The notes below the pieces were generated by a model. That model ran no database searches and had not been told where the DNA came from. It saw nothing but the letters and a program-made list of their open reading frames with translations. This document shows, piece after piece, positions 52,932-61,289 of a stretch of 64,000 bases of DNA (positions within the stretch are counted from its first letter, which is position 1; every line of letters starts with the position of its first letter). Position numbers and translations under genes: made by a program. Location of the stretch: positions 1-64,000 of the forward strand of contig DATDJI010000022.1 in the NCBI GenBank assembly GCA_036520615.1, written 5' to 3'. The DNA comes from CAMCXE01 sp036520615 (GTDB taxonomy: Bacteria > Pseudomonadota > Gammaproteobacteria > Pseudomonadales > Cellvibrionaceae).

Positions 52932-53822
52932 GTGTACTTATACGACGAAGATGAGCCAGCGCCTATTCACACCAAAGCCCCCGCTTGGGTCATCACGTTT
53001 GCGGATTTAATGTCGCTGCTTATGTGTTTTTTTGTATTGCTGCTGGCCTACAGCGAGATGGACGCGAAAAAATTTGCCCAGATCGCAAATTCGATGCAGG
53101 AAAGCTTAGGTGCTGGCACCACCCCCAATGAGGGAGATGCGCTCATCCCGCTACCGGTGCAGCAGGATGAGCGCGCGCCAGCCTCACCGGACCATACTGC
53201 TGAGCAGGATCAAGAAGCCAAAGCGTTAATGGAAAAACTTAATCAAACCCTCGCGCAAACTCAGGCAGATGCCCAGCACCTGGCCGAGCGGCTGCAGGGC
53301 CAAATGGAGCGCGGCGAATTAGAGATTGAAACAGAAGGCCAAAATATCATCGTGCGTCTGCGCGAGAAGGGCAGTTTTGAATCCGGATCAGCCGATCTTA
53401 ATCCCCAGGCTCGAGCAACCCTAGCTACGATTGAAAGCGTTTTACAGGCAAAACAAGGTCGAATTCTCGTGCTTGGACATACCGATGATATTCCAATTAA
53501 AACCGCACGCTTTCGTTCCAACTGGGAGCTCTCTGCCGTGCGCGCGGTAGCGGTAGCCGATGCGCTAATGGTCTCGGGGGTGCTGGCCAAATCCCGCTTC
53601 GAGGTCACAGGGTTTGCCGATACGCGCCCACTAGCAGCTAATGACAATGCCAGCGGCCGCGGCCGCAATCGGCGCGTGGAAATTGTGGTTTCCCAGGAGT
53701 TAAGTGCCAATTTGACTGAGAAAGAGCGGCTGTTATTAGAGAGTGCCCCGAGCAATCCGCTGTTAACACCACGCGCGGTGCGGCCTCGGGATAAAGCCAC
53801 TTTGCCGGACCATATTTTTTAG
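52932..53822 (+). CDS. pomB: Flagellar stator subunit PomB/MotB
   Basis: Peptidoglycan-anchoring stator subunit of 296 residues. GTG 52932 has AGGTGAG upstream. The N-terminal PAWVITFADLMSLLMCFFVLLL segment is the single TM helix with the ion-binding Asp in FADLM (about residue 25). A plug and coiled-coil linker follow, then the OmpA-like peptidoglycan-binding domain from ENIIV-type strand (seen as EGQNIIVRL) through LGHTDDIPI and NWELSAVRAVAVADAL to GRNRRVEIV. It begins three bases after pomA and is followed eight bases later by a PilZ gene. Confidence 0.93.
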   Translation: MYLYDEDEPAPIHTKAPAWVITFADLMSLLMCFFVLLLAYSEMDAKKFAQIANSMQESLGAGTTPNEGDALIPLPVQQDERAPASPDHTAEQDQEAKALMEKLNQTLAQTQADAQHLAERLQGQMERGELEIETEGQNIIVRLREKGSFESGSADLNPQARATLATIESVLQAKQGRILVLGHTDDIPIKTARFRSNWELSAVRAVAVADALMVSGVLAKSRFEVTGFADTRPLAANDNASGRGRNRRVEIVVSQELSANLTEKERLLLESAPSNPLLTPRAVRPRDKATLPDHIF

Positions 53823-53830
53823 GAGGCTCT

Positions 53831-54370
53831 ATGGAGCGCAGGCAATACTTTCGCATCAATGACACCCTGGGGTTTTCCTATCGCTTAATCGGCGAGAGCA
53901 AAAAGGAAGACACATTTTGGTCGTCGCTTGTATTGATGGACGAGCAAATTAATCAGCTGCTAGCCGTGCTCGCCAATACGCAGCCGCAAGTGAGTAAATT
54001 GCTGGGATTAATGAATCAAAAACTGGAGCGCATCGCGAGCCAATTAATGTTGGATGGTGAATTAATGCAGAAGATGGCCAGTCGAGTGGGTGAGGTGAAT
54101 ATTAGCGCCTGCGGTATTGGCTTTTCCCATCCACAGGCAGTTGCGCCGCGCAGCCAAATTGCCCTTAAGCTTCATCTGCTACCCAGCGAAACCAAAGTCG
54201 CTGCCGAAGGCCGCGTCGTGGACTGTGCTCGTCAGACGGAAGGCCTTTATTACTGGCGGATTAAATTTACCCGCATGGCAGAGGCGGAGCGTGACCTACT
54301 GATTCGTCATCTAATTGAGCGCCAGCGCCAACAAATTAAGGAATCCAAATCACAAAACGACATTTTGTAG
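53831..54370 (+). CDS. PilZ-domain protein linked to the stator operon
   Basis: A 179-residue cytoplasmic protein with c-di-GMP-binding PilZ motifs: the RxxxR element in ERRQYFRIND at the N-terminus, and NISACGIGF (N/DxSxxG type) at about residue 92. Between them is a helical stretch of about 60 residues (MDEQINQLLAVLANTQPQ) longer than in simple PilZ proteins. It is the third gene of pomA-pomB-PilZ with an eight-base gap. The context suggests c-di-GMP-dependent control of motor output, as with YcgR, but its fold order differs from YcgR. Confidence 0.85.
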   Translation: MERRQYFRINDTLGFSYRLIGESKKEDTFWSSLVLMDEQINQLLAVLANTQPQVSKLLGLMNQKLERIASQLMLDGELMQKMASRVGEVNISACGIGFSHPQAVAPRSQIALKLHLLPSETKVAAEGRVVDCARQTEGLYYWRIKFTRMAEAERDLLIRHLIERQRQQIKESKSQNDIL

Positions 54371-54383
54371 GAAATATCGCACA
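54366..54383 (+). promoter_or_regulatory. Possible GacA box upstream of the GGA-rich RNA
   Basis: TGTAGG-AAATAT-CGCACA matches the GacA upstream activating sequence TGTAAG-N6-CTTACA at 9 of 12 positions with the exact six-base spacer. It overlaps the PilZ stop and its centre is about 63 bases before the expected RNA start, as in rsmY/rsmZ of Pseudomonas. The match is imperfect. Confidence 0.4.
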
Positions 54384-54436
54384 CGCATTGGCGCCAAACG
54401 CGGCTAGGTAAATTTCAAGCGATGACTAAACTGCTC

Positions 54437-54560
54437 GCATTGAAAAGGACGGCAATTGTTTGGGAGTTTCAACCGAGGATGGTTCACGGACAACCTGGGA
54501 GGGTTAAGGATTAACATACTGTGAGAATTGGCCGCGACATGAGGTTGCGGTTTTTTTTTT
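54437..54560 (+). ncRNA. Candidate RsmY/RsmZ-type small RNA (CsrA/RsmA antagonist)
   Basis: A stretch of about 124 nt with six GGA motifs (54447, 54463, 54477, 54488, 54498, 54508) spaced 10-16 bases apart, ending in a strong terminator. Several sit in hairpin loops seen by eye: ATTG-AAAAGGACGG-CAAT, AACC-GAGGAT-GGTT, AACC-TGGGAG-GGTT and GTTA-AGGAT-TAAC; the last two share bases, so they compete. This is how RsmY, RsmZ and CsrB sequester CsrA-family proteins. TAAACT at 54426-54431 is a possible -10 box. The start is estimated; expression is not shown. Confidence 0.65.
54532..54560 (+). terminator. Strong terminator of the GGA-rich RNA
   Basis: CCGCGAC, loop ATGAG, GTTGCGG (one G-T pair), followed by T10. 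Confidence 0.9.
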
Positions 54561-54713
54561 GCCGATGGCTTTTTAGTTCTTGGCAGAACAGGACTAGCGG
54601 CGTACTATCGCCGGGCAACATGCGATGTCCGTTGCAAGGCAGTGCCCCTCCCAAGTACACGCTTTAGGCTCCACGCCTGCATCGACCCTAGGTCGCCCAC
54701 GCCCAAACCTCCT

Positions 54714-54746
54714 AAAACCCTGCCTGCCCAAGGCGGGGTTTTTCTT
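54714..54746 (+). terminator. Second terminator upstream of the SMP-30 gene
   Basis: AACCCTGCC pairs with GGCGGGGTT (one G-T pair), then TTTCTTTT. It lies about 155 bases after the previous terminator, so something between them may be transcribed on its own. Confidence 0.75.
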
Positions 54747-54857
54747 TTGAGGTATCACATTCGGTGAGTTCAGTATTGAACGTTTAATTCACAAGGCTCC
54801 TGTGCGATTATTCGGCCATTAAATTTTTCTGTTTTGACTAAACCTCTTGGAGTACAC

Positions 54858-55727
54858 ATGAGCCAGGTGAGCATCGCCTTAAATATCCGCGCCAATCTGG
54901 GCGAATGCCCTCGCTGGGATGAACACGCCCAGCTATTGTATTGGGTGGATATCAATAACAAACAACTTCACCGCTTTAATCCCGCCACTGGCGAAGATGA
55001 TTTCCTAACGTTTGAGCAGGAAATTGGCTGCTTCGCCCTGCGCAAACAAGGTGGCTTTGTGCTGGCCATGCGGCATGGTTTTTATCTGTTAAATGGTTGG
55101 AATACTGAGCTCACTTTTATTACTGACCCCGAAGCTCATCTGGATAAAAACCGCTTTAATGATGGACGAGTGGATGCATCGGGGCGACTGTGGGCAGGCA
55201 GTGTCTACCCTCCAAAAGACTACATGGGTGCAAGCATTTATTCGCTGACGTCTGAAGGTGTATCCACCCGCCAAATAGGCGACCTGCTCACCGCCAATGG
55301 CATTGCCTTCAGCCCGGACAATCGCACGTTTTACTACGCTGATACCCCTAGCCACGCAATTATGGCCGCTGATTTTGACCTTGCCACAGGCACAATTAAC
55401 AACTCGCGAGTTTTTCACCAGTTTCCCCAAGGCCAAGGCCGCCCAGACGGCGGCTGTGTGGATTCGGAAGGATATTATTGGACCGCCTTGTACGAAGGTG
55501 GCCGTGTTGTGCGGTTAAATCCTAATGGGGAGATTACCCAAGAAATTATTGTCCCGGCCCGCTGCCCCACAATGCCAGCCTTTGGCGATGCGGATCTAAA
55601 AACGTTGTATATCACCAGCGTTAGCAGTCGTCCGGAAGCGGAGCTGAAGCAATACCCTCATTCAGGCGCTATTTTTAAAGTGCGGGTGGATGTAGCTGGG
55701 CGAGTGGAGAATCGATTTTTAGGTTAG
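54858..55727 (+). CDS. SMP-30/gluconolactonase-family sugar lactonase
   Basis: Calcium- or zinc-dependent beta-propeller lactonase that hydrolyses aldonolactones. Start ATG 54858 has GGAG five bases upstream, giving 289 residues. Family landmarks: NLGECPRWDEHAQLLYWVD at the start with the metal-binding Glu, KNRFNDGRVDASGRLWAGS, TANGIAFSPDNRTFYYADT with the conserved Asn, and GRPDGGCVDSEGYYW with the metal-binding Asp. The closest role by type is an arabino-, xylono- or gluconolactonase in oxidative sugar catabolism. It is a single-gene unit; the xylose genes 4 kb downstream may be related in function. Confidence 0.9.
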   Translation: MSQVSIALNIRANLGECPRWDEHAQLLYWVDINNKQLHRFNPATGEDDFLTFEQEIGCFALRKQGGFVLAMRHGFYLLNGWNTELTFITDPEAHLDKNRFNDGRVDASGRLWAGSVYPPKDYMGASIYSLTSEGVSTRQIGDLLTANGIAFSPDNRTFYYADTPSHAIMAADFDLATGTINNSRVFHQFPQGQGRPDGGCVDSEGYYWTALYEGGRVVRLNPNGEITQEIIVPARCPTMPAFGDADLKTLYITSVSSRPEAELKQYPHSGAIFKVRVDVAGRVENRFLG

Positions 55728-55888
55728 ATTATTTTGGATTTATACCGATAACGCATCCTTGATTTAACCCTTATTGTTGCGCTGCTTTATATTATTTAAT
55801 GTGCGGTATTCGTTGTAATCTATGGATTAATTATTCGATTCGGCGAATCTGTAAAAGCCCTTTTTGATAAGCACATAATGTGGTTCGT

Positions 55889-56647
55889 ATGGAAAAGAGG
55901 AAAATTTCCCTATATTTGATTCTGCTATTAACTATTTGCGCGTTAGTGGGAATAAGCTTCGTGCCGCCACTTGCTCAAAATGTTGAATACCATAAATTTG
56001 CTGACTCACGGCGGCTGTTTAACATCAATAATTTTTGGAATGTTATTTCCAATGGGATGTTTGCGCTGAGCGGCGTTCTCGGCTTGTTAGTGGTTTTAAA
56101 AACTGCCCATGCTGCGTTTTTGCAAGCACTTCACACAGCTTATATAGTGTTTTTTGTTGGTGTAATGCTAGTGGCTGTAGGGTCGGGTTACTATCATCTG
56201 GTGCCTAATAATTCGACGTTAGTGTGGGACAGATTGCCGATGACCATTGCCTTTATGGCGTTGTTTTCCATCATTATTGGCGAGCGAATTTCGCCTGACG
56301 CAGGTAAAAATTTACTCCTACCCTTAATTATTTTGGGTGCAGCTGCGGTGTGTTATTGGAGTTATACGGAGTATTTGGGGCGGGGGGATTTAAGGCCGTA
56401 TATTATTGTACAGTTTCTCCCGATGCTCATTATTCCGCTTATTTTATTGTTATTCCCTTCCTCATCCACTCAAGCTGCTGGCTATTGGCAGCTGCTTGGT
56501 TGTTATTTGTTAGCCAAATTATGTGAACATCTTGATAGGCAAATATACGAGTTTGGCTTGGGCGTAAGCGGGCACGCTTTAAAACATATTATCGCGGCAG
56601 TGGGAATATTATTTCTTGTGAGAGCATTTAAAAAATACCGCTATTAA
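55889..56647 (+). CDS. Ceramidase-like (CREST superfamily) membrane protein
   Basis: A polytopic inner-membrane protein of 252 residues with about seven hydrophobic segments. SGYYHLVPNNSTLVWDRLPM and SGHALKHIIAA carry the His, Asp and Ser pattern (YxH, WDRLPM, HxxKH) of the alkaline ceramidase/PAQR/Per1 metal-dependent hydrolase superfamily. Bacterial members are of unknown substrate. ATG 55889 is preferred over GTG 55880; neither has a clear ribosome-binding site. Confidence 0.75.
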   Translation: MEKRKISLYLILLLTICALVGISFVPPLAQNVEYHKFADSRRLFNINNFWNVISNGMFALSGVLGLLVVLKTAHAAFLQALHTAYIVFFVGVMLVAVGSGYYHLVPNNSTLVWDRLPMTIAFMALFSIIIGERISPDAGKNLLLPLIILGAAAVCYWSYTEYLGRGDLRPYIIVQFLPMLIIPLILLLFPSSSTQAAGYWQLLGCYLLAKLCEHLDRQIYEFGLGVSGHALKHIIAAVGILFLVRAFKKYRY

Positions 56648-57132
56648 ACGGCGAAATGAATAAAAAATAACTTTCTCTCCAGGCCAGGTTAACTCGTCTA
56701 TCTGTTTTATTTGCTGTGAAATCATTTGATAGATCGAACAGCCAATTCAAGCGTCTACTCGGTGCATGTGCCGGTTCCCTAGTCTGACGTAAGAAAGCCT
56801 GTCTTGAAACCGAGCTATATTTATACGCAGTTGACTTTAGCTTCACCGCAGCGGTTTTTAAATATAGATAGGTTGTAGAAAGTGCCTCACTCGACGGCAT
56901 TCACTTGTATCCTCCTTAGACGAGACAGCGCCTGACTTCGGCATAGATACTGCTTTGGACAGGCCAATAGAAATTGCTCAGTGTAATGAATAGCAGCTAA
57001 CTATTAATGTTTGTGATGCTTTCCTACTAATTATCAAACCGATTTAAAGCCGAGAATGGCGCGACTTCGGGGATTTATCTCTGCGCAATGAGCTTTTTAG
57101 CCAATAATTCTTACAATAAGAGCGATGTACAA
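56648..57132. other. Intergenic region upstream of slmA
   Basis: About 485 bp. A minus-strand frame at 56628-56900 overlaps the end of the preceding gene and has no ribosome-binding site or recognisable content, so I do not call it. No RNA gene seen. Confidence 0.4.
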
Positions 57133-57750
57133 ATGACTCCGACACTTCCCGCAAAACCTCGCCGCCAACAAATTCTCGATGCCTTTGCCAGTATGTTAGA
57201 AGGCAGCCCTGGCGTGCGTATTACTACGGCCGCGTTAGCAAAGGAGGTGGGAGTGTCAGAAGCTGCCCTTTATCGTCACTTCCCCAGTAAAACTAAAATG
57301 TTTGAGGGTTTAATTGATGTTATTGAAGAGGCCATTTTAATCCCCGCTGCGGCTATTGCTGCTAGAGACGAACTAGCGGCGCTTACCCGCTGCGAGGAAA
57401 TATTTGCGTTGCTATTGCAGTTCTGCCAAGCAAGCCCGGGCATTACGCGCATTTTGACGGGTGATGCATTGGCCGGGGAAACTGACCGCTTACACCTTCG
57501 TATCGTGCATTTTTATGAGCGTTTGGAAAGTATTTTAAAGCAGGTATTGCGAGAAGCTGAATTAGCTGAAGGATTAGAATTAACTCTACCTGTGTCTCAA
57601 ACCGTACATCTTTGGTTGGCATTAGTGGAAGGGCGAATTGCCCAATTTGTTCGCAGTCAGTTCAGCCAGTCGCCGCTGGCGCAATGGAAAGAATCTTGGG
57701 CTGTGACCTATCGCGGATTTATTCGGCATTCGGAAGTTGCATCGGCTTGA
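57133..57750 (+). CDS. slmA: Nucleoid occlusion factor SlmA (TetR family)
   Basis: TetR-type DNA-binding protein that blocks FtsZ ring formation over the nucleoid. The 205-residue form from ATG 57133 starts 12 residues before the conserved RQQIL, as in Escherichia coli SlmA; ATG 57088 would add 15 residues. The helix-turn-helix reads RITTAALAKEVGVSEAALYRHFPSKTK-like (seen as VGVSEAALYRHFPSKTKMF), and the effector part has ASPGITRILTGDALAGETDRL and LVEGRIAQFVRSQF, both characteristic of SlmA and not of other TetR proteins. Its usual neighbours (coaBC, dut, argB) are missing. Confidence 0.88.
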   Translation: MTPTLPAKPRRQQILDAFASMLEGSPGVRITTAALAKEVGVSEAALYRHFPSKTKMFEGLIDVIEEAILIPAAAIAARDELAALTRCEEIFALLLQFCQASPGITRILTGDALAGETDRLHLRIVHFYERLESILKQVLREAELAEGLELTLPVSQTVHLWLALVEGRIAQFVRSQFSQSPLAQWKESWAVTYRGFIRHSEVASA

Positions 57751-58010
57751 TCGACACTTGAACATCTGACGAAAATTCTCCGCAGAATGTTTTGAACCTC
57801 GAAGCAAAGTAGATTTGATAATTAGACTTGCTAATAGACGCTGCTGAGAATTCTCACGGTATCTTTTCCATAATAAAAGTCAGGCTGCCGCATATTTAAC
57901 CGTTTTGTGGCTATTAATGCTTAATATCGAAGTTTTGCAATTCTTTGAATTTGATGGCGGCTGAGGATTTTTACTTCTTGGCGGCGGGTGACAGCTTAAT
58001 AAAGGAAGTT

Positions 58011-58042
58011 AAAACGGGGTATGCGTAGACAAGCATACCCCG
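58011..58042 (-). terminator. Terminator of the sugar symporter gene
   Basis: Read on the minus strand, a perfect 10-bp stem CGGGGTATGC/GCATACCCCG with an eight-base loop is followed by TTTT. It begins nine bases after the symporter stop. Confidence 0.85.
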
Positions 58043-58050
58043 CGCGTCAG

Positions 58051-59478
58051 TTAACCTTTCATATTCTCCAATTCAACGCCTTTAGTTTCATGGACGAATT
58101 TCACCACAAAAACTATTGATAGAGCGGCGCAGAAGGCATAGAACCCATAAGCCCCTGCTAGTCCGACCGAAGCTAATAAAATTGGGAAGGTCATTGTGAT
58201 GCCAAAATTACAGGTCCATTGAGAGAAGCCTGCAACTGCCAAACCGGAGCCGCGAATTTGGTTGGGAAACATCTCACCCAACATTACCCACATAATTGGG
58301 CCCCAGGAAAAGTTAAAAAAGATTACATATAAATTTGCGCTGATTAATGCCAAAGCACCCATGGTTTCAGAAAGGCTCAAACTACCGTTGGCGTCTAGAG
58401 ATGCAGTGGAAAATGCAATCGTACACAGCCCGAGTGTAATTGCCATGCCTACTGAGCCAATCCAAAGCAGAGGTTTGCGGCCGACTTTATCGACGAGCAA
58501 GAGTGCAGCAATACACGCAGCGATACTTAGCGAGCCCGATACCACGTTAATAAATAATGCGTCATTCTCCGAAAATCCAACCGATTGCCATAACACGGCG
58601 CCGTAATAAAACACGACGTTAATTCCCACCAATTGTTGAAAAGACGCAAGGCCAACACCGACCCAAACCAATGGGCGAATTTTGCGCGTAGTCGAATCTA
58701 TGAGATCGGAAAGGCGCGGCTGGTGATGATCCGCCGCTAAAGAAGCGCTAATTTCGGTGAGTTTTTGTTGGCCTAGAGCTGGGCCGTAGAGTCTTTGTAA
58801 AACTTTCAGCGCTTGAGCGGTTTTTTGTTTAGCAACTAAGTAGCGCGGGCTTTCTGGGATAAAAAATAAAGCAAACAAAAAAACTACAGCGGGCGCTACA
58901 GCCACCCAAAACATCCAGCGCCAGGTTTCATAACCGAACCACAACGGGTGCAACGCGGAGCCTGACATTTTTGCTAATAAATAATTGCTTAAAAATGCCG
59001 CCGTCAAACCACCTATAATTGCTACCTGCTGAATGGTGGCCAGGCTGCCGCGATAACGCGCAGGAGCAACTTCACTGATATAGGCAGGAGCCATTACGCT
59101 TGCAGCACCTACAGCCAAACCACCTAAGCCGCGATATAAAATAAATTCTAAAGAGGTTGTAGATATGCCTGCGCCCCAAGCCGATACCACAAACAAAACA
59201 GCGGCAACCATTAACATACTGCGTCGGCCATAGCGATCGGCCAATACACCGGCTTTTACCGCGCCGATTGCTGAGCCTAATAAAATCGAGGCCACGTTAA
59301 AACCGGTACCAATTGAGTCTGCGTTAAAAGCGACTTTTAAGCCGTCAACAGTTCCATTGATGACACCGCTATCAAATCCAAAAAGAAAGCCGCCAATTGT
59401 GGCCACGCAGCTAATAAGCAAAATAAAGACAAAGTTTTCAGTCGGTTGCGCGGGTGGTTGCGCGTCGGTTGGGTTCAT
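58051..59478 (-). CDS. Sugar:H+ symporter (MFS sugar porter family, XylE-like)
   Basis: Inner-membrane transporter of 475 residues with 12 hydrophobic segments. Sugar-porter signatures: GFLFGFDSGVINGTVDG in TM1, DRYGRRSMLMV after TM2, YISEVAPARYRGSL after TM4, PESPRYLV before the central loop, QQLVGINVVFYYG in TM7, DKVGRKPLLW and SWGPIMWVMLGEMFP in TM10. Closest by wording to D-xylose or L-arabinose/galactose symporters. ATG 59478. It is divergent from xylB-galM with a 317-bp shared control region, which fits xylose uptake. Confidence 0.9.
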   Translation of the reverse strand: MNPTDAQPPAQPTENFVFILLISCVATIGGFLFGFDSGVINGTVDGLKVAFNADSIGTGFNVASILLGSAIGAVKAGVLADRYGRRSMLMVAAVLFVVSAWGAGISTTSLEFILYRGLGGLAVGAASVMAPAYISEVAPARYRGSLATIQQVAIIGGLTAAFLSNYLLAKMSGSALHPLWFGYETWRWMFWVAVAPAVVFLFALFFIPESPRYLVAKQKTAQALKVLQRLYGPALGQQKLTEISASLAADHHQPRLSDLIDSTTRKIRPLVWVGVGLASFQQLVGINVVFYYGAVLWQSVGFSENDALFINVVSGSLSIAACIAALLLVDKVGRKPLLWIGSVGMAITLGLCTIAFSTASLDANGSLSLSETMGALALISANLYVIFFNFSWGPIMWVMLGEMFPNQIRGSGLAVAGFSQWTCNFGITMTFPILLASVGLAGAYGFYAFCAALSIVFVVKFVHETKGVELENMKG

Positions 59479-59795
59479 AATCGGTCTCAATCGTCAGTGT
59501 TATTGTTAATCGAATAATGGCGATTGTGGGAGGCGGGCTGGCATGCACCCAGAGTCCACAAAGCCGCGCGGCGGCGTCAGCACTATAGCACTTTCCTGTG
59601 TGAGAACAGCATGGTAAGGGGCTCTTGCGAGTGTGATTCACGCCCTAAAACCGCTTATGGATTTAGCAATTTTTAGCGGTCATTACACCCACGGTGCTAC
59701 AATCGCGCGCTTTTTTATTTCAAGCCAGGCAGGCTACGTCTGTTGCCTGCGCTGCACATCTTCCCTTGAATCGAAACAAATAATAGGCCAAATTC
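59479..59795. promoter_or_regulatory. Divergent control region between sugar symporter and xylB
   Basis: 317 bp between divergent starts should hold both promoters and any shared operator for the sugar genes. I could not identify a clear operator palindrome or promoter by eye. Confidence 0.35.
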
Positions 59796-61289
59796 ATGCA
59801 TTTTCTCGGTATCGACGTAGGTAGCTCCTCGGTTAAATTGTCTATTTTGGATGGCGAAAGTGGCAAAGCTATCGCTTCAACTACATACCCGGAGTCGGAG
59901 CTCGCTATTAATAGCCCTGAGCCCGGCTGGGCCGAGCAAGATCCTGAGACCTGGTGGCAGTGTATTGAGAAAGGCTGTGCGCAATTATTTAAAAAGCCGG
60001 GAGTAGATCCTAAGCGTTTAGCTGCTATTGGTATTTCCTATCAAATGCACGGGTTGGTGCTGGTTGATAAGGACCAAAAAGTATTGCGGCCTTCGATTAT
60101 TTGGTGTGATAGCCGTGCCGTCGAGTTGGGCAACAAAGCCTTAGTGGATTTGGGTGCTGATTATTGTTTTGGCCATCTGTTGAATTCACCTGGTAATTTC
60201 ACCGCTGCAAAATTGCGCTGGGTGCAGGAGAATGAACCAAGTATTTTCGAGCGCATTCATAAAATGATGCTGCCGGGCGATTTCATCGCGATGAAGCTCT
60301 CCGGCGAAATAACTACCACCGCATCGGGCCTGTCCGAAGGCACTCTGTGGGATTTCGAGTCGCAAACTGTGGCCGAGCATTTATTATCACATTGGAATAT
60401 AGATCCTCAGTTATTGCCCAGTGTTCGCCCAAGTATTGGCAGCCAAGTAAAAGTAAATGCTGAGGCCGCAGCGCGGTTGGGTATACCAAAAGGCATTCCA
60501 GTTGCCTATCGAGGCGGCGATCAACCTAACAATGCTTTTAGTTTAAATGTTCTGCATCCAGGCGAAGTTGCCGCTACAGCGGGCACTTCCGGAGTGATTT
60601 ACGGTGTAACCGATCAAAAAGCTGCCGACCGCGAGTCAAGAGTTAACACGTTTTTACACGTCACTGATACCAAAGAAGCGCCGCGCAATGGCGTACTTGT
60701 ATGTGTAAACGGTGCGGGCCGCTCATACAGTTGGCTGCGTCAGCTGCTAGGCTCTAATGGCCACTCCATCGACTACGCCCAGCTCAACGCTTGGGCGGCT
60801 AACACACCAGTCGGCGCCGATGGCTTAATATTTCACCCTTTTGGTAACGGTGCGGAGCGTATTTTCCAGAATCGCACGCTAGGAGCTAGTTTTTCTAAAT
60901 TGGAGTTAAATCGCCATGGCGTAGGTCACATGATCCGCGCCACGCAGGAAGGGATCGTCTTCGCGCTCAATCAAGGCTTCGACGTTTTAAAAAGTCTTGG
61001 AGGACAATGCAATGTGGTTCGCGTCGGTTATGGCAACATGTTTTTAAGCGAAGTTTTTGCACAAGCCTTTGCCAATACTACACGGGCTGCTGTCGAGTGC
61101 TACAACACTGATGGCGCCGAAGGCGCAGCTAGAGCAGCCGCCATAGGCAGCGGATTTTATGCCAGCGCGAAGGAAGCCTTTGGCGGTCTGGTTAAATTAA
61201 AAGTTATAGAGCCTCAAGCGGATCTGATGGAGTCTTACGGCGAAGCGTACGGTCGGTGGGTCGAAGCATTGCCTGCGGGAATTGTATGA
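59796..61289 (+). CDS. xylB: Xylulokinase
   Basis: FGGY-family kinase that phosphorylates D-xylulose to xylulose 5-phosphate. The 497-residue protein has the N-terminal FLGIDVGSSSVKLSILD phosphate loop, SYQMHGLVLVD, IIWCDSRAVELGN, the catalytic Asp region AYRGGDQPNNAFSLNV, and the second ATPase loop AGTSGVIYG. MHG and WCDSR are typical of xylulokinases rather than glycerol or ribulo-kinases. Its TGA overlaps the galM start (ATGA), so the two are translationally coupled. No xylA is in the window. Confidence 0.93.
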   Translation: MHFLGIDVGSSSVKLSILDGESGKAIASTTYPESELAINSPEPGWAEQDPETWWQCIEKGCAQLFKKPGVDPKRLAAIGISYQMHGLVLVDKDQKVLRPSIIWCDSRAVELGNKALVDLGADYCFGHLLNSPGNFTAAKLRWVQENEPSIFERIHKMMLPGDFIAMKLSGEITTTASGLSEGTLWDFESQTVAEHLLSHWNIDPQLLPSVRPSIGSQVKVNAEAAARLGIPKGIPVAYRGGDQPNNAFSLNVLHPGEVAATAGTSGVIYGVTDQKAADRESRVNTFLHVTDTKEAPRNGVLVCVNGAGRSYSWLRQLLGSNGHSIDYAQLNAWAANTPVGADGLIFHPFGNGAERIFQNRTLGASFSKLELNRHGVGHMIRATQEGIVFALNQGFDVLKSLGGQCNVVRVGYGNMFLSEVFAQAFANTTRAAVECYNTDGAEGAARAAAIGSGFYASAKEAFGGLVKLKVIEPQADLMESYGEAYGRWVEALPAGIV

